A stretch of DNA of 10,693 bases from an uncultured Collinsella sp. GTDB lineage: Bacteria; Actinomycetota; Coriobacteriia; Coriobacteriales; Coriobacteriaceae. Below are positions 6,905 through 10,693 of this stretch, one piece after another. The DNA is taken from assembly GCA_902465265.1 (NCBI GenBank), contig CABQMF010000057.1, positions 1 through 10,693 on the forward strand, in the 5' to 3' direction. The position numbers and the translations under genes were made by a program. The notes beneath the pieces were generated by a model. It searched no databases. It was not told where the DNA came from and was given only the letters and a program-made list of their open reading frames with translations. Within the stretch, counting starts at the first letter, position 1. Every line of letters starts with the position of its first letter.

Positions 6905-8446
6905 CTATTCCGCATCGACCACGCGAAGCAGATACGCCACGCGCGTTGCGGCCGTGCATTTAAAACGCTCGTCCGTGCGAACGCCTGCGACCCATACTAC
7001 GGCACCTCCCGGAGCCGTTCTCACCACAGGAACGCCTGCGCGCTCAGAAACGGGAATACGAGCCTCGTTGAGCAGGTCGGATACCTTCTTACTTCGCCCA
7101 CTCATGCCCAACGGACACATCACATCCCCCGGCGCGGGACCGTCTACCCACAGACGCGCCAAACGCGCCTCGGCGGGAATCTCCCCGCGCGAGCCGGCGA
7201 GCATCCGTTCGCTATCGCGATCGGCAAAGCCCAGCGTCGCGGCATCCACCATAGCGACCACCCCTCCGGCACCCGCGAGCTCGCGGGCACGGCGCACAAT
7301 ATCACACCCCGGCTCCACAGACATCGGCTCTGCCACCAGGATGCGGCCCGCCCCCAGCGGCAATCGACCGGGAATGGTGACCCAATCGGCAACTAACCCC
7401 TCGCGCGCCGCCGGGGCCTTGAACGACAGCATGCCAAACTCCACGCGCGCATCGATTCCCGCCGGCAGCGTGACCGAACCCGAGCCTTCGGCAACACAGG
7501 CAAGCACGCGCTCCACATGCCGCATCTCCGGGCGAGCGTCTGGGTCGATACGCTTAATTGCCAGTCGCACCATGCGCCGAGCAATCACCACCTCGGCCGC
7601 GGCCAGTCGGCGAGCGTCAAGGACCAGTGCACCCGCCGCCTCCTTACGCAGGCAGCTTCGAAACGCCTGCGCGGAAAGCTGGGAAAGAAAGGCGTCCTCA
7701 TCGCCTAAGATCTCGCAGGCGGCACCAATCGTCTTACAGACGCTCGCGTTGCGCTGCGCCACCACCGGCATCACTCGATGGCGTACGTAGTTACGCAAGT
7801 ACGACACGTCCTCGTTGCTCTCGTCCTCTCGCCACGGCTGACCATGCACCTGCAGATAGCCCACGAGCTCATCATGAGTCAGGTCGAGCAAGGGACGCAC
7901 CACGATATTCCTCCGGCGAGGAATGCTCGATAGGCCGGCGGGCCCCGAACCCTTAATCGCGTTCATCAAAAACGTTTCCGCGCGATCCGAAGACGTGTGC
8001 GCGGTGCAGATACGAGCCGCCGTTCGCGGTGCCCCCGTCTGGGCGCAGAGCTCGCGAACATACCTCCGCGCCGCGGCATAGCGCACCTCGCGGGCAGCCG
8101 CCTCGATATTGCCCGATTCATCATCAAAATAGGCATGCTCAACACACAGCGGCAAGCCATATTGTGCGCAGAGCTCACGCACGAAGGCCTCGTCGCCATC
8201 GGATGCCTCGCCGCGCAGATGATGGTTCACGTGCAGCACGTGCAGTCGCTCACGCGCGATGGGGGCTACACCACGCCCATCCAGAATATCCAACTTTGAT
8301 GTGCACGCCATAAGGAGCAAAGCCGTTGAGTCCGCACCACCTGATACCATGAGCACCACGGGGGCAGCCGTCTGCCGCGTTGCCAGGGCTTTATCATCGG
8401 CCCACGACGCAGCATGGTGTCCATAATGCTGAGATACCGTCGGCAT
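6905..8446 (-). CDS. tilS: tRNA(Ile)-lysidine synthetase
   Basis: ATP-dependent enzyme that attaches lysine to C34 of the CAU-anticodon tRNA-Ile, changing its reading from AUG to AUA and its charging from Met to Ile. The 513-residue protein has the PP-loop SGGADS (35-40), the HVNHHLRG segment (72-79), the GSGPAGLSSI loop (166-175), RPLLD (184-188), WREDESN (205-211) and RNYVRH (218-223), all family hallmarks. The C-terminal part carries the tRNA-binding TilS C domain, recognisable by PLGMSGRSKKVSDLL and the closing VVWVAGVRTDERF segment. The motif normally close to AHHxDDQxET is TAHTSSDRAET here (148-158), keeping the second Asp and ET. The start is supported by AGGAGG (8453-8458) six bases upstream. 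It is the first gene of tilS-hpt-ftsH and is divergent from the walJ-like gene across 48 bp. The gene is essential in most bacteria. Confidence 0.96.
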   Translation of the reverse strand: MPTVSQHYGHHAASWADDKALATRQTAAPVVLMVSGGADSTALLLMACTSKLDILDGRGVAPIARERLHVLHVNHHLRGEASDGDEAFVRELCAQYGLPLCVEHAYFDDESGNIEAAAREVRYAAARRYVRELCAQTGAPRTAARICTAHTSSDRAETFLMNAIKGSGPAGLSSIPRRRNIVVRPLLDLTHDELVGYLQVHGQPWREDESNEDVSYLRNYVRHRVMPVVAQRNASVCKTIGAACEILGDEDAFLSQLSAQAFRSCLRKEAAGALVLDARRLAAAEVVIARRMVRLAIKRIDPDARPEMRHVERVLACVAEGSGSVTLPAGIDARVEFGMLSFKAPAAREGLVADWVTIPGRLPLGAGRILVAEPMSVEPGCDIVRRARELAGAGGVVAMVDAATLGFADRDSERMLAGSRGEIPAEARLARLWVDGPAPGDVMCPLGMSGRSKKVSDLLNEARIPVSERAGVPVVRTAPGGAVVWVAGVRTDERFKCTAATRVAYLLRVVDAE

Positions 8447-8474
8447 TTGCTTCCTCCTCTATTCGTTCGCACCC

Positions 8475-8480
8475 ATTGTA
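8475..8480 (-). promoter_or_regulatory. Candidate -10 element (TACAAT) of the tilS-hpt-ftsH unit
   Basis: TACAAT on the minus strand, 28 nt before the tilS ATG, within the 48-bp divergent spacer and only 14 bp from the walJ-like start codon. A clear -35 is not visible; it would have to lie inside the walJ-like coding sequence. Confidence 0.4.
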
Positions 8481-8494
8481 TCCTTTGGAATCTT

Positions 8495-9304
8495 ATGTCT
8501 CGTCTGCACCTTCATATCCTTGGCAGCGGCTCAAAAGGCAACTGCGCACTCATCGAAGGCCCCCGAGGGCTCATCATGATTGACAACGGTCTTTCTCGCC
8601 GCGAGACATTAAAGCGCATGGCAGAGCTGGGGCTCTCGGCAGACAACGTTCCGGCTCTTCTCATTACTCATGAGCATAGCGATCACATCAAGGGTCTCGA
8701 TGTCTGGTGCAAGCACTGGCACGGCCCCCTCTTTGCCAGCAGGGGCACACTTTCGAGCAAGGAAAATCTTTCGCATCTGCCTGTCGAGGAATTCGATCCC
8801 GGTGACACCCTATCCATTGCCGGCATCCACGTGCAAACCTACTCAACATCACATGATGTCATCAATCCAGTCGGCTACCGATTCGACGCCCCCGATGATT
8901 CCATTGGCTTTGTCACCGACACCGGAGAGCTATCGAGCCAGGCCATGAACACCCTCAAAGATTGCCGAGTCCTCGCGCTCGAAAGCAATCACGATGTGAC
9001 CATGCTGCGCGAGGGAGAATATCCCCGCTTTCTTCAGGAGCGCATCCTATCTACAAAAGGGCATCTCTCCAACGATCAGGCAGCCGAAGCCGCACGCGAG
9101 CTTGTTACCGATCGCACCGAACAGCTCATTGCCATGCATATCAGCCAAGATAACAATCGTCCGAGCCTTACCGTCAAAAGCTATGCCAAAGCTCTAGCCG
9201 CAATCCTGGATGACGAGGTCGGCAGCTCCGCCACCCTTCTCCAAGGATCGCAAAAACTCTCGATACGCCCCGCAAGCCAGTATCGGCCAGCAACCATTCA
9301 ATAG
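8495..9304 (+). CDS. walJ: Metallo-beta-lactamase-fold hydrolase, WalJ/YycJ family
   Basis: Two-metal hydrolase of the metallo-beta-lactamase superfamily. The 269-residue protein, near the length of B. subtilis YycJ, has the N-terminal LGSGSKGNC signature, metal motif THEHSDH (58-64), STSHD (118-122), TDTG (141-144), ESNHD (163-167), KGHLSN (188-193) and HISQDNN (215-221), matching YycJ motif for motif. YycJ proteins are linked to coordination of cell-wall metabolism, division and DNA replication or repair, with 5'-exonuclease activity reported; the substrate here is not known. In Firmicutes the gene usually sits in the walRK operon, whereas here it is alone and divergent from tilS. The start at 8495 is chosen because homology begins there; the preceding 27 in-frame residues overlap the tilS start and control region and do not look like protein. 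Shine-Dalgarno complementarity is weak (only GGA, 8487-8489). It ends at a terminator shared with hsp20. Confidence 0.88.
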   Translation: MSRLHLHILGSGSKGNCALIEGPRGLIMIDNGLSRRETLKRMAELGLSADNVPALLITHEHSDHIKGLDVWCKHWHGPLFASRGTLSSKENLSHLPVEEFDPGDTLSIAGIHVQTYSTSHDVINPVGYRFDAPDDSIGFVTDTGELSSQAMNTLKDCRVLALESNHDVTMLREGEYPRFLQERILSTKGHLSNDQAAEAARELVTDRTEQLIAMHISQDNNRPSLTVKSYAKALAAILDDEVGSSATLLQGSQKLSIRPASQYRPATIQ

Positions 9305-9312
9305 GCTTTCCT

Positions 9313-9363
9313 AGACAGCAAAAGGGGCCGGGAATCGCTTCCCAGCCCCTTTTGCTGTCTTTT
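9313..9363. terminator. Bidirectional terminator between walJ-like gene and hsp20
   Basis: Positions 9313-9328 and 9345-9360 form 16 perfect base pairs; after one C/A mismatch, GGGAA/TTCCC adds five more around a TCGC loop. The plus strand continues with TTT. The stem starts 8 nt after the walJ-like stop and ends 26 nt from the hsp20 stop, so it can terminate both convergent genes. Confidence 0.88.
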
Positions 9364-9386
9364 AATAGCTCAGAACACCAACGAAG

Positions 9387-9818
9387 TTAGTCGATGGAGA
9401 TCTTCGTAACGTTCTTCTTCTCGACGATCTTGGGAACCGTAACGGTCAGGATGCCGTCAGCGTACTTAGCCGAGAGGCCCTCGCTCGAAGCGTCCTTAAG
9501 ATACACGCCACGGGTCGCGCTGTACGAGCTGAACTCCTTCTGCAGGAAGTTCTTGCCCTCGTTCTCCTCGTCTTCCTCGACATTCACGCTAATGGACAGA
9601 CGGCCCTCGTTAAGCTCGACATCGATATCGTCCTTGGCGACGCCGGTCAGATAAGCCTTGACCTCATAGCCATCGCCCTTATCCTCAACGTCAACGGGGA
9701 ACGCCTTAGAGGCAATCGAGCCGTTCGCTAGGTCACTCATATCATCAAACAGATCGAACAGCGAGCTTGCAGAGGGACGAACGCCAAAAACCGAACGATA
9801 AGGAACCATGCTTGCCAT
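9387..9818 (-). CDS. hsp20: Hsp20/alpha-crystallin family small heat-shock protein
   Basis: ATP-independent holdase that binds unfolding proteins and keeps them refoldable; it assembles into cytoplasmic oligomers. The chosen start gives 143 residues, typical for the family. A short Phe-containing N-terminal arm (FDLFDDM, 21-27) precedes the alpha-crystallin domain (about 40-131), which contains FPVDVED, GYEVKAYLTGVAKDDIDVEL and the GILTVTVPK motif (122-130). The C-terminal ISI (140-142) is the I-x-I anchor used for oligomerisation. The segment usually reading close to RxFxLP is TRGVYLKDA here. The start at 9818 is preferred because AAGGAG (9827-9832) lies eight bases upstream; an ATG at 9851 would place that site inside the gene, and the ATG at 9809 is too far from it. 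C-ending and AAG codons dominate, suggesting high expression. Its upstream region is rich in symmetrical elements, consistent with heat regulation. Confidence 0.95.
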   Translation of the reverse strand: MASMVPYRSVFGVRPSASSLFDLFDDMSDLANGSIASKAFPVDVEDKGDGYEVKAYLTGVAKDDIDVELNEGRLSISVNVEEDEENEGKNFLQKEFSSYSATRGVYLKDASSEGLSAKYADGILTVTVPKIVEKKNVTKISID

Positions 9819-9826
9819 GTTTACCA

Positions 9827-9839
9827 CTCCTTTATAGGA
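9827..9839 (-). promoter_or_regulatory. hsp20 ribosome-binding site within a small hairpin
   Basis: AAGGAG on the minus strand decides the hsp20 start at 9818. Just 5' to it TCCT can pair with AGGA of the same site around an ATAA loop (9828-9839), giving a 4-bp stem that would hide most of the Shine-Dalgarno sequence. Pairing is visible in sequence; regulatory use is inference. Confidence 0.6.
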
Positions 9840-9884
9840 CTGCCGAGTCATCTTCTAGGTGACTGGGGCTTCTTTTGACGCTCT

Positions 9885-9913
9885 TATATATGCCCACCCA
9901 GTGCTCATATATA
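9885..9913. repeat. AT-rich inverted repeat in the hsp20 leader
   Basis: TATATATG (9885-9892) and CATATATA (9906-9913) are perfect 8-bp inverted arms around 13 nt. Depending on the true transcription start it is either an operator or a hairpin at the 5' end of the hsp20 mRNA. Confidence 0.6.
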
Positions 9914-9918
9914 CATCG

Positions 9919-9924
9919 ACTATA
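9919..9924 (-). promoter_or_regulatory. Candidate -10 element (TATAGT) of hsp20
   Basis: TATAGT on the minus strand, about 100 nt before the start codon, differs from TATAAT at one position. A second TTATAGT lies 24 bp further upstream (9943-9949 as ACTATAA on the plus strand). TATATA runs at 9885-9913 are alternative -10 sites. No convincing -35 is seen for any of them. Confidence 0.3.
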
Positions 9925-9930
9925 AAGTTT

Positions 9931-9975
9931 TTTGAGTCCAGTACTATAAGCATATCTAAGTGTGCATGACTCAGG
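9931..9975. promoter_or_regulatory. Widely spaced HAIR-like half-sites upstream of hsp20
   Basis: TTTGAGT (9931-9937) and ACTCAGG (9969-9975) each match a half of the HspR HAIR operator (CTTGAGT and ACTCAAG) at six of seven positions and are in the correct inverted order. They are 31 nt apart, whereas the canonical spacing is 7. Binding is therefore doubtful. Confidence 0.25.
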
Positions 9976-10050
9976 TTTTAGTAAGGTTAAGGTTCTTTGA
10001 ACCAGAGCTTAAATAACGAGTATGTCCACAGCTACAAATAACAAGGGGCT

Positions 10051-10069
10051 TACAATGAGCGCGTACGCG
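10051..10069 (+). promoter_or_regulatory. Candidate -10 element and start-site palindrome of the tail-anchored protein gene
   Basis: TACAAT (10051-10056) lies 39 nt before the start codon at 10096. The palindrome CGCGTACGCG (10060-10069) follows at the distance where transcription would begin, which suits a repressor site. No clear -35 is visible. Confidence 0.4.
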
Positions 10070-10095
10070 TTGTTGGTAACGAGCTAAAGGGCATC

Positions 10096-10563
10096 ATGGA
10101 CGACAAAAACCAGAACAATAAGTTTATACCGACGCGGGGGGAAGATACTTCCACGCAGCCGCCACGGTTCCATCGCCCCCACATCTCACAAGAGCCCATT
10201 AATGATGCAGAGCCCGAGTATGTGACGAGAAATCGATATCAAACGCTCGAGGATGCCCAGACGGGACGTAAGCATATGGGTGTCACATCGAGCGATCCCG
10301 TATATCTGAAAGATGCACCGTTATCAATAAACAGCGCGATCAATGACGACCCGACGAAAACGCCCAAAAGTCGACAGCAAAGAGGTCCTCGACCTAAGCA
10401 GACCTTAACGCATTCGGCTCGTTATCTCGAGACGCCAAAACAAGGGAAAACGATCTTCGTATCATCAAGTAAACGACGCAAGCAGCATCGACTCCAATTG
10501 CTACTTTTGATCATTGTGGTCATAGCAGTTGCCCTTGTGATTCGATTTATTGTCTTTAAATAA
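10096..10563 (+). CDS. Hypothetical tail-anchored membrane protein
   Basis: I do not recognise this 155-residue protein. Residues 1-120 are polar and low in hydrophobic content, rich in Pro, Thr, Asp, Gln and Arg, and probably disordered. A basic cluster (SKRRKQHR, 125-132) is followed by one strongly hydrophobic helix (about 133-154) that ends almost at the C-terminus. By the positive-inside rule the long N-terminal part should be cytoplasmic and the protein tail-anchored in the cell membrane. No signal peptide, cysteine pair or enzymatic motif is visible. The start is supported by AAAGGG (10086-10091) four bases upstream. It is transcribed alone, divergent from hsp20, with a terminator after it. 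Its codons are less C-ending than those of ftsH or hsp20, suggesting lower expression or relaxed selection. It could be a lineage-specific adaptor for a division, envelope or protease complex, but nothing in the sequence shows this. Confidence 0.8.
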   Translation: MDDKNQNNKFIPTRGEDTSTQPPRFHRPHISQEPINDAEPEYVTRNRYQTLEDAQTGRKHMGVTSSDPVYLKDAPLSINSAINDDPTKTPKSRQQRGPRPKQTLTHSARYLETPKQGKTIFVSSSKRRKQHRLQLLLLIIVVIAVALVIRFIVFK

Positions 10564-10620
10564 AGGCTCATTTCCCATAAGCCCAACCGGGTCACGGGTG
10601 AAATGCAACTACATTGTGAA

Positions 10621-10630
10621 GTGTTAACAC
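10621..10630. repeat. Perfect 10-bp palindrome GTGTTAACAC
   Basis: The palindrome lies between the stop of the tail-anchored protein gene and the following terminator, directly before a run of seven A. It could be a protein site or incidental. Confidence 0.4.
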
Positions 10631-10663
10631 AAAAAAAGGGGGAGGCCGCGAGGCCTCCCCCTT
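10631..10663. terminator. Bidirectional terminator, strongest on the minus strand
   Basis: AAGGGGGAGGCC (10636-10647) pairs perfectly with GGCCTCCCCCTT (10652-10663) around a GCGA tetraloop. On the minus strand the stem runs straight into TTTTTTT, an excellent intrinsic terminator; on the plus strand the tail is weaker (CTTCAGTTTC). This implies a minus-strand gene entering from the right, convergent with the tail-anchored protein gene. Confidence 0.88.
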
Positions 10664-10665
10664 CT

Positions 10666-10693
10666 TCAGTTTCGGATGACGGCTCGGTGCCGT
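10666..10693 (-). CDS. Possible 3' end of a minus-strand gene cut by the window edge
   Basis: One minus frame reads RHRAVIRN and then TGA (10666-10668), two bases before the terminator stem. The position fits a gene end and the minus-oriented T-tract predicts such a gene. With only eight codons the frame cannot be proved and no function can be given. Confidence 0.25.

Noticed and set aside
8414..8494. 27-residue N-terminal extension of the walJ-like protein
   Set aside because: It overlaps the tilS start and leader, has no homology to the family, and YycJ-type proteins begin where the chosen start lies.
9819..9851. 11-residue N-terminal extension of Hsp20 from the ATG at 9851
   Set aside because: It would place the strong AAGGAG site inside the coding region and lacks a ribosome-binding site of its own.
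9881..9907. CIRCE (HrcA) operator before hsp20
   Set aside because: CAGTGCTCA (9899-9907) matches one CIRCE half at seven of nine positions, but the partner half at the required 9-nt spacing is absent.
10021..10030. DnaA box / replication origin
   Set aside because: ATGTCCACA is a single degenerate match with no cluster of boxes, no AT-rich unwinding region and no dnaA or dnaN nearby.
10679..10693. Hairpin ACGGC/GCCGT at the right edge as a second terminator or RNA gene
   Set aside because: Only five base pairs and cut by the window end; it fits equally well as coding sequence of a minus-strand gene.
1..10693. CRISPR array, tRNA, rRNA, insertion sequence, prophage or toxin-antitoxin system
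   Set aside because: No regularly spaced repeats, cloverleaf, transposase, integrase, phage structural gene or toxin pair was visible on reading both strands.

Overview
The window is an ordinary-looking chromosomal stretch of a GC-rich actinobacterium, most likely a member of the Coriobacteriia (Collinsella-like). That assignment is an inference from overall protein character, GC-rich codon usage, the tilS-hpt-ftsH cluster and TACAAT-type promoters; there is no rRNA or marker gene to prove it. I see nine complete genes, one possible gene end at the right edge, several strong hairpin terminators, and no tRNA, rRNA, CRISPR array, insertion sequence with a transposase, or phage gene.

Left part (1-2700): a terminator-like hairpin from an upstream unit, then a plus-strand TrmA/RlmD-family RNA uracil-C5 methyltransferase with an unusual Lys/Ser/Arg-rich N-terminal extension in place of a TRAM domain. 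It converges on a minus-strand PHP-family (YcdX-like) metal phosphoesterase, and both share one bidirectional terminator. Next, also on the minus strand, is a class I/II PLP-dependent aminotransferase (2704-3894). Between it and ftsH lies a striking 62-bp element with 25-bp perfect inverted arms (3954-4015).

Centre (4084-8446, all minus): the classic tilS-hpt-ftsH cluster, encoding tRNA(Ile)-lysidine synthetase, hypoxanthine phosphoribosyltransferase and the membrane AAA+ protease FtsH. The hpt stop and ftsH start are one nucleotide apart, and the unit ends in a textbook terminator. Divergently, across 48 bp, is a WalJ/YycJ-type metallo-beta-lactamase-fold hydrolase (8495-9304, plus), which converges on an Hsp20 small heat-shock protein (9387-9818, minus) through a shared 21-bp-stem terminator.

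Right part (9819-10693): a 277-bp, AT-richer divergent control region between hsp20 and an unrecognised 155-residue tail-anchored protein. This region has inverted repeats, two HspR/HAIR-like half-sites at non-canonical spacing, a small hairpin covering the hsp20 ribosome-binding site, and a 10-bp palindrome at the presumed transcription start of the hypothetical gene. A strong bidirectional terminator follows, and a minus-strand gene probably ends just inside the right edge.

Functionally the window is housekeeping and stress physiology: RNA modification (methyltransferase, TilS), purine salvage (Hpt), membrane protein quality control (FtsH), proteostasis (Hsp20), and a likely cell-wall/DNA-processing hydrolase (WalJ). 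I do not see a clear new defence or mobile system. The items most worth a second look are the long inverted repeat, the hsp20 control region, the recurrent TACAAT elements and the tail-anchored orphan.
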